DNA of 63,192 nucleotides from a virus. Every line of letters begins with the position of its first letter. Within the stretch, counting starts at the first letter, position 1. Both the position numbers and the translations under genes were made by a program. The stretch is taken from the IMG/VR virus record IMGVR_UViG_3300044960_000525, positions 1 to 63,192 of that record; one strand, given 5' to 3'. Below are positions 1 through 7,280 of this stretch, in pieces. The notes below the pieces were generated by a model. That model saw only the letters and a program-made list of their open reading frames with translations. It did no database searches and was not told the origin of the DNA.

Positions 1-126
1 CTATGCGTACCCGACGCGGCGGGTTCTGGAAGTTTGGGAGAACGTCGTGCGCACGCCTGTTCGGACACGATAGGGCATCACCTTGCGGCTCTGGCGGGCT
101 ATGAGCACGGGCTGACCCCCTCCCCC
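1..126. repeat. Terminal direct repeat, copy 1
   Basis: Identical to 63057-63182; the copies diverge at base 127 inside a C-rich low-complexity run. This is what an assembled circular (or circularly permuted, terminally redundant) phage genome looks like when written as a linear contig. The unit genome is therefore about 63,056 bases. Confidence 0.95.
2..73 (+). CDS. 3' end of the MLLKEAREYAGSS protein, cut by the window start
   Basis: These 23 codons plus TAG repeat the end of the gene at 62830-63129. It is not a separate gene but the same gene seen across the circular junction. Confidence 0.9.
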   Translation, partial: YAYPTRRVLEVWENVVRTPVRTR

Positions 127-136
127 TCCCCCACGA

Positions 137-186
137 ACCGCTCTCAGGGCTTCTGGTGGGGCTCCCAGGACCTTCTGGGGGCCCCC
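137..186 (+). repeat. Dispersed G/C-rich element, copy 1 (diverged)
   Basis: Has the CGCTC..GGGCTTCT..GGGGCTCCCAGGACCTTCT pattern of the family also seen near 4641, 15377, 30395, 37545 and 49044. It is flanked on both sides by C-runs and is the only copy that does not abut or enter a gene. Confidence 0.65.
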
Positions 187-247
187 TCCCCCCTCGTTTT
201 CCCCCCCCAATAATTGCCCTCTGTGCGCATCTGTGCTGCGGCGTCAC

Positions 248-274
248 GGGGGGCGGTCCCCCCCTCATTTTTCC
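248..274 (+). terminator. Probable rho-independent terminator
   Basis: A run of six G (248-253), loop CGGT, a run of C (258-263), then TCATTTTT. On the circular map it lies about 180 bases after the stop of the last rightward gene, so it could end transcription of the right arm. Confidence 0.5.
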
Positions 275-280
275 CAGTCC

Positions 281-400
281 CCGACAGGTTTTCCCCTACC
301 GATGGGCACAGATGGGTCCCCTTTCCCTCAACCGACAGGGCCTTTTTCTTCAACCGATGGTGGCCTTCGGGAACCGACAGGCCTTTCGGGGAAACGACAG
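281..400. repeat. Short direct repeats AACCGACAGG
   Basis: CCGACAGG or a close variant (CGACAGG, CCGATGG) recurs about every 20-35 bases, usually followed by CCTT. No gene spans it. It may be a protein-binding array next to the AT-rich repeats; function unknown. Confidence 0.5.
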
Positions 401-450
401 GCGTCCCCCCGGCGCTGTGCAACGCGGCGATGGCCCGTGGGCATTATTCG

Positions 451-835
451 GCGGCCAATTATTCATCGCCTCGGCGGCCAATTATTCATCGCCCGGCACC
501 GAATATTCTCTTGTTCCGGCGGCGCTGTCATTCATCGCTCAGCGCCGAATATGTCTCGTCACGCCAACAATTATTGGTATCATCTTCTCGCCAATTTTCC
601 GCTTCGCCGTCAACTATTATTCCCACACCAATAATTGTTTTCCCGCCAATAATTATTCCCATGCCAATTATGATTCTCACGCCAATAATTCATTCCCCCG
701 TCAATTATTATTCCCACGCCGTATTCTCACGCCAATAATTATTTCCCCGCCAACAATTATTTCCCCGTCAACAATTATTCCCACGCCAATAATTCATTTC
801 CACGCCAATAATTGTTCCCACGTCCCACCAATAAT
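451..835. repeat. AT-rich iteron-like array (CGCCAATAATTATTCCC)
   Basis: About 16 degenerate copies of CGCCAATAATTATTCCC, with AATAATT, CAATTATT or CAACAATT cores and spacing near 20-24 bases. The AATAATT core is nearly palindromic. Open reading through this stretch is driven by repeat composition and has no ribosome binding site or recognisable protein. Repeated AT-rich sites in the main intergenic region are typical of replication origins or a DNA-packing or segregation site. Origin function is an inference. Confidence 0.75.
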
Positions 836-1204
836 CCGCGCTGATACTCATTCTCCCCGCCCGCCTGAAAAAAGAAGATTCCAATATTCCCCCAGAAACG
901 CAATCACGATATTCCGGGAAGATTCCCAATATTCCCAATATTTCCGCAATCACAATCGTCACAATGCGGGCGTGGCCCCGCGCACGCGGCGCTCCCACGG
1001 ACGGTGGCCTGAGCGCCGTGTTCCATGCGCCGCCGGGTTTCTACTGCGCCGCCATAATTCAACCATGGCCCTGTGGGGCGTCGTACGTGCCGATACGCTC
1101 TTGCCGCTGACCGAACGGCAAACCGAACGGCAAGGGGTGGGCGATACGAGGATGGTACGAGGATCGCCGGGGACGCCGCCGGAGACGCCGCCGGGGTGGC
1201 CGCT
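836..1204. other. Non-coding stretch with AATATTCC repeats
   Basis: Between the iteron array and the GC-rich repeats. Several AATATTCC / CAATATTCC motifs occur at 873-950, and two near-identical AACGGCAA words at 1114-1131. No gene with a believable start is visible on either strand. Confidence 0.45.
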
Positions 1205-1310
1205 CCCTCGCCGCTGCCGCTGCGCCGCCGTCGCGGCGCTCCCTCGCCGCCGTCGCGGCGCTCCCCGTGGCGCCGTCGCGGCGCTCCCCGCGGCGCTCGG
1301 GTGCGGTGAC
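1205..1310. repeat. GC-rich palindromic tandem repeats (GCCGTCGCGGCGCTCCC)
   Basis: GCCGTCGCGGCGCTCCC occurs three times, about 27-30 bases apart, each carrying the self-complementary core GCCG..CGGC. It lies immediately upstream of the strong promoter at 1362-1390. It could bind a regulator or block replication forks; this is a guess. Confidence 0.6.
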
Positions 1311-1361
1311 GCGCGGCGACGGTGCGGCGACAGGGACGCGAAAAAAAGTTTTGGGAACCTG

Positions 1362-1390
1362 TTGACAAAACCTAAGAAGCGTGCTATACA
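1362..1390 (+). promoter_or_regulatory. Strong sigma-70 type promoter
   Basis: TTGACA (1362-1367), exactly 17 bases, TATACA (1385-1390). It drives the single gene 1431-1706, whose leader starts about 7 bases downstream. Confidence 0.85.
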
Positions 1391-1430
1391 GAGGATGCAG
1401 GGAAAACACAGCGAAGGGGAGGGACGAACG

Positions 1431-1706
1431 ATGAAGAAGACGAAGAAGATTGCGAAGGGGAAGGGGAAGGTGAAGGTCGCGAAGGGGAAGGGGAAGGTCG
1501 CGAACCTGAAGGAACGGGAGACCACTTCGTCGCGGTCCCGAAAGTGGATCGCGGACGTTGACGCTCGGTTCGTGTTCACCGTCCCGTCCGCGTACAGGAA
1601 CGCGCGGGACGTGGAAGACTATTTGAAGTCCGCGATCGTGTTCCTCCAGAAGCAGTTTCCGGGGGAGAAGATCGTGTTTAGGAAGATTGCTCCCCTGGAG
1701 GAGTAG
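1431..1706 (+). CDS. Small lysine-rich basic protein, probably nucleic-acid binding
   Basis: 91 aa. The first 30 residues are almost all Lys/Gly/Val with repeated KGKGKV units, followed by a compact region with DARFVFTVPSAYRN and an acidic end. I do not recognise a family. The ATG follows a GGGGAGGG Shine-Dalgarno. The gene has its own consensus promoter and its own strong terminator, so it is a single-gene transcription unit, probably highly expressed. The tail resembles histone-like tails, so DNA or RNA binding is inferred from composition only. Confidence 0.75.
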   Translation: MKKTKKIAKGKGKVKVAKGKGKVANLKERETTSSRSRKWIADVDARFVFTVPSAYRNARDVEDYLKSAIVFLQKQFPGEKIVFRKIAPLEE

Positions 1707-1718
1707 GTAGTTCGCGCG

Positions 1719-1758
1719 GAGGAGAGGAGAACGATTCCTCTCCTCCTTCTTTTTTTTT
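1719..1758 (+). terminator. Rho-independent terminator
   Basis: Perfect 11-bp stem GGAGGAGAGGA/TCCTCTCCTCC (1719-1729 with 1737-1747), 7-base loop, then a run of eight T and later six more. Confidence 0.95.
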
Positions 1759-1986
1759 GCTTTTTTGGGGACGATACACGCGCCCACGAGCCCGTTGCAG
1801 AGAGGCGCCGCGGAGGGTTCATCGAGGCCCCGAGGAACGCGGTCCTAGAAAACAAAAGGGGGGCGCTGCGGAGAAAAAGGTCTGTGGGGAGAAGGCGCTG
1901 CGGAACGGGCGCTGGAAGGGGCGCAGGGATGCGCCGAATAATCATGTGCGAGGCCGTGCGGCGGGGGGCGAGGTGTACCCCCTCCC
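1759..1986. other. Intergenic stretch, no gene seen
   Basis: Contains three GGCGCTG words (two as GGCGCTGCGGA) around 1860-1915. No reading frame has a ribosome binding site together with protein-like composition. Confidence 0.4.
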
Positions 1987-2110
1987 AATATATACGGCAT
2001 CCCTCGTACCCTTTTTCTCTCTCCCTCAATATATACGACATCCCTCATCCCCTTTTTTCTCAATATATACAGTATCCCTCATGCCCTTTTCCCCAATATA
2101 TCCGACACCC
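1987..2110. repeat. Tandem leader repeats (CAATATATACGRCATCCCTC)
   Basis: Four degenerate copies of CAATATATACGRCATCCCTCATCCC followed by pyrimidine tracts, period about 34-41 bases, directly upstream of the CCCCTCTTGACA motif and the HTH gene. The AATATATAC cores could be operator sites for the HTH protein encoded just downstream (inference). Confidence 0.7.
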
Positions 2111-2125
2111 CCATGCCCGTATTCA

Positions 2126-2160
2126 CCCCTCTTGACACGTCTGAGATACTCTACATAGGG
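2126..2160 (+). promoter_or_regulatory. Putative promoter with CCCCTCTTGACA -35 region
   Basis: Perfect TTGACA (2132-2137) inside CCCCTCTTGACA, the same 12 bases found at 35365 and 43769. The -10 is unclear: TACATA at 2152 is only 14 bases away, and the 17-base position is poor. It may need an activator. Confidence 0.5.
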
Positions 2161-2180
2161 AAAGGAGATGAGGGGAGACG

Positions 2181-2495
2181 ATGAAAGCCGGACGAGTCGA
2201 GTATGCGCGTGCGCGAGAGCGGAACGAGAAACTCTTTGAGAAATATCTCAAGGGGTATACGTACCGCGAACTCGCTGACCTGTTTGCGATTAGTCACAAC
2301 CGCGTGATGCAGATTGTGCAGCGCGAAGTGTCCCGACGCGCGGGACAATCGTATGCGCAGAGCGGGATTCTGCAAAAAGACAGGGACTTGAAGCGTCATC
2401 GGGATGCCATGCGAGCCGCGAGTCAGAAAACGGGACTGTCCCATCAAACCATTTCGCGGGTCTTGCGCGCGTATCTCGGAGCGATGTCCGCATGA
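2181..2495 (+). CDS. Helix-turn-helix DNA-binding protein
   Basis: 104 aa. Residues 26-50 form a clear HTH (YTYRELADLFAISHNRVMQIVQ) like sigma-70 region 4 or resolvase-type HTHs; residues 79-98 (SQKTGLSHQTISRVLRAYLG) look like a second HTH. There is no catalytic domain. Good Shine-Dalgarno (AGGAGATGAGGGGA) before the ATG. It overlaps the ParB-like gene by ATGA, so the two are co-translated. Likely a regulator or a DNA-recognition partner of the ParB-like protein. Confidence 0.8.
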   Translation: MKAGRVEYARARERNEKLFEKYLKGYTYRELADLFAISHNRVMQIVQREVSRRAGQSYAQSGILQKDRDLKRHRDAMRAASQKTGLSHQTISRVLRAYLGAMSA

Positions 2496-3085
2496 AAGTC
2501 CATCTGGTCCCGCTCACGACGATCAAGGAGATGCCGGGGAACCCGAGGAAGATTACGAATGAGGAACTCAAAGCGTTGATGCGGTCGTTGCGGAAATTCG
2601 GGATGCCGCAGCAAGCCATTGTCTTCAAACCGCGCGATCCGAGCGATGCGGAACATGAAAACGAAGTGATTGGGGGACACCAACGGATCAAAGCCGCGAA
2701 AGCGTTGAGTCAGCGTCCGCCATCGCAATGGGGAAAAATGCGAAAGTATCTTGAACGTGGTGTCGTTCCGGTCTCGTATTGGACAGGGTCGTATCGAGAA
2801 GCCCGAGCCCTCAATGTCGCGCTCAACAAAATCGGTGGCGACTTCGACGTGGATAAACTGGGAGAGTTTCTGTCGGACCTTGCGAATGACCAGTTGATTC
2901 GTGCGACAGGATTTACGGACGAAGAATTGGCTGCGTTGACCGAACAATTGGGTCAGTATACGCCGAAACTTGCGCCGGGGGAGGTGAAGGACATGGAGAT
3001 TGCGGTGGAGGCCCAACCCATTCGACCGCGGGAGCCGAAGAAGATTCGATGCCCGAAGTGCGCGCATCGGTTTTCTCTCTCGTAG
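2492..3085 (+). CDS. ParB/Srx-fold domain protein
   Basis: 197 aa. The N-terminal 90 residues match the ParB N-terminal (ParB/Sulfiredoxin) fold: a PGNPRK stretch near 15-20, then IGGHQRIKAAKAL (60-72), the counterpart of the GGHRRxxAA nucleotide-binding motif. The rest is charged and helical; the C-terminus carries a single CPKC pair (187-190) that could be half of a zinc site. In phages such proteins act in DNA binding, partition or nuclease roles, often near terminase and methylase genes. Exact role unknown. Confidence 0.8.
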   Translation: MKVHLVPLTTIKEMPGNPRKITNEELKALMRSLRKFGMPQQAIVFKPRDPSDAEHENEVIGGHQRIKAAKALSQRPPSQWGKMRKYLERGVVPVSYWTGSYREARALNVALNKIGGDFDVDKLGEFLSDLANDQLIRATGFTDEELAALTEQLGQYTPKLAPGEVKDMEIAVEAQPIRPREPKKIRCPKCAHRFSLS

Positions 3086-3092
3086 AGGAGTG

Positions 3093-3269
3093 ATGACGGT
3101 GATACAGTATGCGAACGATCGGTGTCCGCGATGCGGACAGACCGTCACCGAAGGGTATGTGTCGGTCTCCATTCCGTTTGCCTTCAAGTGGCTGTTCTTC
3201 ACGTTGACGAGAACGGTGCGTGTCGAATATAGTTTCCGATGCGGATATATGAATATTACGGTTGTCTGA
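3093..3269 (+). CDS. Small zinc-ribbon-like protein
   Basis: 58 aa starting at the ATG after GAGGAG; earlier in-frame starts overlap the previous gene without a ribosome site. CPRCG (11-15) gives one zinc knuckle and C50 may contribute, but a full four-ligand ribbon is not seen. The middle (FAFKWLFFTLTR) is hydrophobic. No family recognised. Confidence 0.6.
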   Translation: MTVIQYANDRCPRCGQTVTEGYVSVSIPFAFKWLFFTLTRTVRVEYSFRCGYMNITVV

Positions 3270-3282
3270 GGAGGACAAGCCG

Positions 3283-3528
3283 ATGGTGCTCGACGTGTTC
3301 ATCAAGATCATGCTGGCACAAGGAGCCCTCGCAGCCATTGAGTGGGCGCTCGCGAATCTCGTGAATCTCTCGCTTCCGACGGTCTGGTTCCTTCCGCGGG
3401 AGTGGATATTGATGATGTTGGGGGCCGCGCTCACCGCGCTTGCGACGTGGGTGCGAAACCAGACCCCGACGCTGCGTCAGACGCAGCCCACCTTCATCGT
3501 CTGGCGTATTTTTGGGATCGCACGATAA
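3283..3528 (+). CDS. Small two-helix membrane protein
   Basis: 81 aa. Two hydrophobic segments (about 5-30 and 47-63) joined by a short loop, with a polar basic tail. The start at 3283 is set by GAGGAGG 8 bases upstream. Size and topology would fit a holin or other inner-membrane protein, but it is far from the endolysin and a better holin candidate lies next to that gene. Confidence 0.65.
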   Translation: MVLDVFIKIMLAQGALAAIEWALANLVNLSLPTVWFLPREWILMMLGAALTALATWVRNQTPTLRQTQPTFIVWRIFGIAR

Positions 3529-3536
3529 CGACAGAT

Positions 3537-3573
3537 CGTGGGACCGAGGCCATTCCCGGGTCTCGGTCCCACG
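3537..3573 (+). promoter_or_regulatory. Strong intergenic hairpin
   Basis: 12-bp perfect stem CGTGGGACCGAG (3537-3548) with CTCGGTCCCACG (3562-3573) and a 13-base loop. No T-run follows; the next Shine-Dalgarno begins 8 bases later. It may be an RNase processing site, mRNA stabiliser or attenuator. Confidence 0.7.
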
Positions 3574-3589
3574 TGGATGGAGGTGACGC

Positions 3590-4585
3590 ATGAGCGAGTA
3601 TGACGACGCGCAGCGTGTCCTTCCGTTGCGGTCCTCGATGGTCTACAAGGGAATCGGCTATAAATATGTCAATGGACAAAAAACAGAGACGGTCGCGGTC
3701 GTCGTCGGGGTGGAACAGAAAAAGCCTCGTGCCCAGGTGTCACCGCACGAGATGATCCCGACCACGATTGATGGGATTCCCACCGATGTGCAAGAAAATC
3801 CGCCGATTCGCGCATGGTCGGGTCGTCCGATGACCATCGCGCACAGTCACACCGCGCGTGTGCGTCCCGTTCCCCCCGGAGTGTCCATCGGTCACGAGCA
3901 GACGACCGCGGGTACGCACGGAGGATACGTACAGTACGGGACAGACACCGCGTGGTATGGGCTCTCCAATAATCATGTGGTGGCCAATGAGAATCGTGCG
4001 CAGCGGGGAGATCGCATTTATCAGCCGGGACCCTACGATATTCCGGAGCAGACCCCAGACGCGGAGACGTATACGATTGCAACGTTGGAGACGTTCGTGC
4101 GTCTCGGTCCGTCAACGTCGGGATGTTTGTGGTGGCCGTTCACACGTCGTCAGGAACGCCGTCAGCCGTATCCCAATCTCGTGGACGCAGCGATTTATCG
4201 GATGCGCACACAAGATGATGTTGAGTTGGCCATCCAGGGGAGTGGACGGGTGGTGCGCGGGATTCGGGATATGGTGCTCGGGGATCGCTGCTACAAGGTC
4301 GGACGCACGACCGGCTATACCGACGGCGTCGTCGAAATCGTGAATATGGAGATACCGATTCACTACGACGCAGGCGTGTGGAATTTTGTCGATCAATTGG
4401 GGATTCGTCATCGCACGAATGGGGAGATGTTTTCTGCTCCCGGGGATTCGGGAAGTTGGGTCCTCTCCCATGATGATTATTTTGGAGCCCTCCTCTTCGC
4501 CGGGGGAGGCGGAGTCACGATCGCCAATCCCGTTGCGCATGTCGTGGCGCTGCTCGGGGTTCGTCTCCCTGCGCAGCGGGTGTGA
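3590..4585 (+). CDS. Trypsin-like (chymotrypsin-fold) serine protease
   Basis: 331 aa. Full catalytic triad in the expected contexts: H129 in LSNNHVVA, D199 in NLVDAAIY, S287 in APGDSGSW. The N-terminal 65 residues (GIGYKYVNGQKTETVAVVV...IPTTIDGIPTDV) match the leader of the bacterial NAL1/trypsin-like family, in which the phrase SNNHV..GD.I.QPG..D is standard. No signal peptide, so it acts in the cytoplasm or virion. It precedes the DUF4417/PLP cluster rather than the head genes, and the head already has its own XkdF protease, so prohead maturation is unlikely. Substrate unknown. Confidence 0.9.
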   Translation: MSEYDDAQRVLPLRSSMVYKGIGYKYVNGQKTETVAVVVGVEQKKPRAQVSPHEMIPTTIDGIPTDVQENPPIRAWSGRPMTIAHSHTARVRPVPPGVSIGHEQTTAGTHGGYVQYGTDTAWYGLSNNHVVANENRAQRGDRIYQPGPYDIPEQTPDAETYTIATLETFVRLGPSTSGCLWWPFTRRQERRQPYPNLVDAAIYRMRTQDDVELAIQGSGRVVRGIRDMVLGDRCYKVGRTTGYTDGVVEIVNMEIPIHYDAGVWNFVDQLGIRHRTNGEMFSAPGDSGSWVLSHDDYFGALLFAGGGGVTIANPVAHVVALLGVRLPAQRV

Positions 4586-4685
4586 GGGGGTGTCTGGGGG
4601 GGGTTCCGTCTTCCCCCCTCTCTTCCCCCTCCCTCCCCCCGAGAAATCGCTCCTGGAGCCTCCCAGGGGCTCTGACGAGGACGCT
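4586..4685 (+). repeat. Dispersed G/C-rich element, copy 2
   Basis: A G-run/C-run arm (4586-4640) and the core AATCGCTCCTGGAGCCTCCC (4645-4664) followed by AGGGGCTCTGACGAGG. It fills the whole gap between two genes; its last bases (GACGAGG) are the only possible Shine-Dalgarno of the next gene. Confidence 0.8.
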
Positions 4686-5438
4686 ATGACGCATCCCGTG
4701 GTCCCCAATCTCCCCTTCTGGCGCTCCCAAATCCCGTCGGTGCGTCCGACGATGCTGGGGGAGTTTCCCGATCAACGCGATTTGATTATGTTCGTGCAGC
4801 GTGGACATCGCACAACGTATCAGGGACCGGAGAAATCGTATATTCTTCGATGGGAAGGACGATGGCCGGCGATCAAAGCAGAACGACTCTATATTTCGCT
4901 CTTTGTTCCCGATCCATTGCTCGAAGAGATTTGGGCGGATTTGCGGACGTGGACACGTCAAGTCAAACACTACAACGCATACGCGGTGATGGGCGTGAGT
5001 TATTCGGTGTGGGTGGATGATCCGTTGCCGGTGCAACTCTATAATCTCTGGCGGGTTCGATTCACCGAACGGTATCTCCAAGATCATGGGGTTCGCGTGA
5101 TTCCCACGCTGGATTGCAGTCCTATCCTTCGAGAATTGACGGTGGCGACGTTGCCTCCGTATCTCCCTGCGGCGGCGATTGATATGCAAGTGTCCATCAA
5201 ACAAGGCTCAGTCGCCGCGTTGTGGTGGCAAACCTATGGCGCGTACCTTGCGGATACGATTCGGATTGATGCGCTATTTTTCAACGGTATCCAATCGCGC
5301 GAGAATCGCCTTCAGGTGCTCAAACAAGGGGTCGCGGCTCGTCATTTATTTGGGTCATGGGGGTACGACTATCGTGAATTGTTGGCGAAAAAGCGATTGT
5401 TGCCACGGGTGCCGACGCAGAGGAGATTTACTACATGA
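4686..5438 (+). CDS. DUF4417-like protein
   Basis: 250 aa from the ATG right after the dispersed element. The phrase VWVDDPLPVQLYNLWRVRFT followed by ERYLQDHGVRVIPTLD matches the conserved centre of DUF4417 (a D-x-P..Q..N..R pattern, then G-x-x-VIPT), with a later run resembling GSVAALW. DUF4417 proteins occur in phages and bacteria without an assigned activity. The stop overlaps the PLP enzyme start by ATGA, so the two are co-translated and probably work together. Confidence 0.75.
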   Translation: MTHPVVPNLPFWRSQIPSVRPTMLGEFPDQRDLIMFVQRGHRTTYQGPEKSYILRWEGRWPAIKAERLYISLFVPDPLLEEIWADLRTWTRQVKHYNAYAVMGVSYSVWVDDPLPVQLYNLWRVRFTERYLQDHGVRVIPTLDCSPILRELTVATLPPYLPAAAIDMQVSIKQGSVAALWWQTYGAYLADTIRIDALFFNGIQSRENRLQVLKQGVAARHLFGSWGYDYRELLAKKRLLPRVPTQRRFTT

Positions 5439-6421
5439 TTTATCGTCCCGCATCATCGCATTGTGAATTGGAATACTGGCAAATGCGCGCTCGTGATTTT
5501 TATGCGCGGAGCGGTCATGCGCTCGTTGACGAACTTGAACGTCGGTTGGCTGCGCTAGAGGGGAGTCGAGGCGCAGTAGCGACCGCATCGGGGATGGCCG
5601 CCTTGACGATGATTCTCGTGGGACTCCGGTGCAATCGTCGGACGCATCTCTGGTCGCACGATGGGGCGTTCCCGCAAACGAATGAACTCTTGTGGTTGTG
5701 GGGGAAGATGACGGGCTGTCGGGTCTCGCAAGTCCCGACCCTCCCGATGCGGATGTCGAAAACGCGTAGAAACATTGTGTTTCTTCAATCCCCACGGTCG
5801 GATACGCTGGAATCCTTTTCCCTTGCGGATACGATTGCTGCACTCCGCGCGGATGATCCCGCGGTGACGATTGTTGTCGATAATTCGATTGTCACGTCGC
5901 TCCGTGAACGGCCCCTTCACTATGGGGCGGATATTGTCTGGGCATCGGTGAGCAAGTATTATTCGGGACACGGGACGGTGTTGGCTGGAGTGGCGTACTC
6001 GAACGATGAGACGACGCTGCATACGTGGAGAATGGATGCGCGCTATTTGCTTGGACTCATTCTTGGACACCAGGCCGCACGCGAGGCATTGCAAGGACTA
6101 GAGACATTGGCTGTTCGTCTAGAGCAGAGTACCGCTCATGCGCAAGTGCTTGTTGATGAACTCCGCACCTATCCGTGGGTCACGCATCTGCAGCATGTCA
6201 ACAGTTTGATTGCGTTTCACTGTGCGGAGGCGGAATGGGTCGTCAATAGTCTCCAGAAATTCGATCTGAGTGTGCATTGGGGTCATGTGCGGAGTACAGC
6301 GGTCTACGATATGTGGGCGGATCGGATTCGGTTGAGTATTGGTCTTGAATCGCCATCGGAGTTGTTGGCTGATCTTCGACAAGCATTTGCGCGGAATTTC
6401 TTGACACGCGAGGTACGATAA
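5435..6421 (+). CDS. PLP-dependent Cys/Met-metabolism-type enzyme (cystathionine gamma-synthase fold)
   Basis: 328 aa, slightly shorter than the usual 380-400. Landmarks of the family appear in order: YARSGHALVDELERRLAALEG (first 20: 23-42), ATASGMAALTM (49-59, PLP phosphate site), VVDNS with D149 (pyridine N contact), SVSKYYSGHGTVLAGV with K174 as Schiff-base lysine, and a C-terminal RLSIGLESPSELLADL. All key residues are kept, so it should be active. Family members form or cleave C-S bonds of homocysteine, cysteine or methionine derivatives. It is rare in phages. Whether it serves metabolism, DNA modification or peptide modification cannot be decided here. Confidence 0.9.
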   Translation: MIYRPASSHCELEYWQMRARDFYARSGHALVDELERRLAALEGSRGAVATASGMAALTMILVGLRCNRRTHLWSHDGAFPQTNELLWLWGKMTGCRVSQVPTLPMRMSKTRRNIVFLQSPRSDTLESFSLADTIAALRADDPAVTIVVDNSIVTSLRERPLHYGADIVWASVSKYYSGHGTVLAGVAYSNDETTLHTWRMDARYLLGLILGHQAAREALQGLETLAVRLEQSTAHAQVLVDELRTYPWVTHLQHVNSLIAFHCAEAEWVVNSLQKFDLSVHWGHVRSTAVYDMWADRIRLSIGLESPSELLADLRQAFARNFLTREVR

Positions 6422-6481
6422 CCATGGATAGTCAACGATGGGCAGCAACGCCTAGTCTCTCACAGAAGGAGGACGACACGC

Positions 6482-6592
6482 ATGAGTGGTGGAGCAGGGG
6501 GTCGGCGTGGTGGTCGGCGTCGGCGTGTGAGAACGGGAACGGCTCGACGCGGTGGTGGCGGGCGGCGCGTAGCGATTCGTCGGCGTCCGTAA
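6482..6592 (+). CDS. Arg/Gly-rich microprotein
   Basis: 36 aa: starts MSGGAGGRRGG and is about 40% Arg and a third Gly, like RGG nucleic-acid-binding tails. An excellent Shine-Dalgarno (AGAAGGAGG, 8 bases before the ATG) and a terminator right behind it argue that it is expressed. It is the last gene of the protease-DUF4417-PLP cluster. It could bind DNA or RNA, or be a substrate of the neighbouring enzymes; both are inferences. Confidence 0.65.
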   Translation: MSGGAGGRRGGRRRRVRTGTARRGGGGRRVAIRRRP

Positions 6593-6617
6593 CGTCTCAA
6601 CGAACGTCGCACCGAAG

Positions 6618-6645
6618 GGGACATGGAGATTCCATGTCCCTTTTT
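6618..6645 (+). terminator. Rho-independent terminator
   Basis: 9-bp perfect stem GGGACATGG/CCATGTCCC with loop AGATT and TTTTT directly after. It separates the PLP cluster from the packaging genes. Confidence 0.95.
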
Positions 6646-6659
6646 CATCGTGATGAACC

Positions 6660-7280
6660 ATGACGCGGCGACGAACGGCGGTCACTCCAGATCAACTCGC
6701 GTTTGCGAAATCGCTGTATGTCTTCGGGATTGAAGACGAGAAGGGGAAGCGTGTCTTTCCGACGCTCCGACGAGTCGCTAAGCGCACAAAAATTCCTGTG
6801 CGCGTGTTAATTGAACACGCTCAACATGAAGATTGGCTTCAAGAACGCGGGTTTGCTCACGAAGAGTTTTATGTGCGGATGAAAGAGGAAATGCTGCAGA
6901 AACTCGTTGAAAAAAGCATTGAACTTCGGACACGACTTGCAGATGGCGCACGGGTAGGTATCAATATTGTGACCGCGCGACTTGGACTGATTGCGCGAGA
7001 AATGACCCAGGATCAGCATTCGACACCGAAAGGCGCGAGAGGGTTTGAATTGCGAGATTTGGGAATGGCGCTTGAAACATTCAAGCGTATTGGTCTCGAT
7101 TCGCTAGGAGATAATATGGCAGAAGAATTTACCTGGCGAGATTTGGTCACTCAAGCCAAAGGGTATCGTCAGGATCATGAGGAGCAGGATCGTGAAAAAG
7201 AAGACACCCCCCCTGTGGCCGAAAGAGCGTCCCCTCGTCGTCGCACCGTACTACAGCGGTCGCGCGCTGTCGAAGGATGA
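6660..7280 (+). CDS. terS: Terminase small subunit (probable)
   Basis: 206 aa directly before the large terminase. The N-terminus has an HTH-like region (PTLRRVAKRTKIPVRVLIEHAQHEDW, residues about 26-52), followed by a long charged helical segment, the usual plan of phage TerS (DNA recognition plus oligomerisation). The 3' end overlaps terL by about 90 bases. No catalytic motif is expected. The call rests on position and architecture. Confidence 0.75.
   Translation: MTRRRTAVTPDQLAFAKSLYVFGIEDEKGKRVFPTLRRVAKRTKIPVRVLIEHAQHEDWLQERGFAHEEFYVRMKEEMLQKLVEKSIELRTRLADGARVGINIVTARLGLIAREMTQDQHSTPKGARGFELRDLGMALETFKRIGLDSLGDNMAEEFTWRDLVTQAKGYRQDHEEQDREKEDTPPVAERASPRRRTVLQRSRAVEG

Noticed and set aside
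156-1430. Very long open frame covering the iteron region
   Set aside because: Protein content is repeats of Pro/Ile/Asn forced by the AT-rich array; no ribosome site; the real gene is the last 91 codons starting at 1431.
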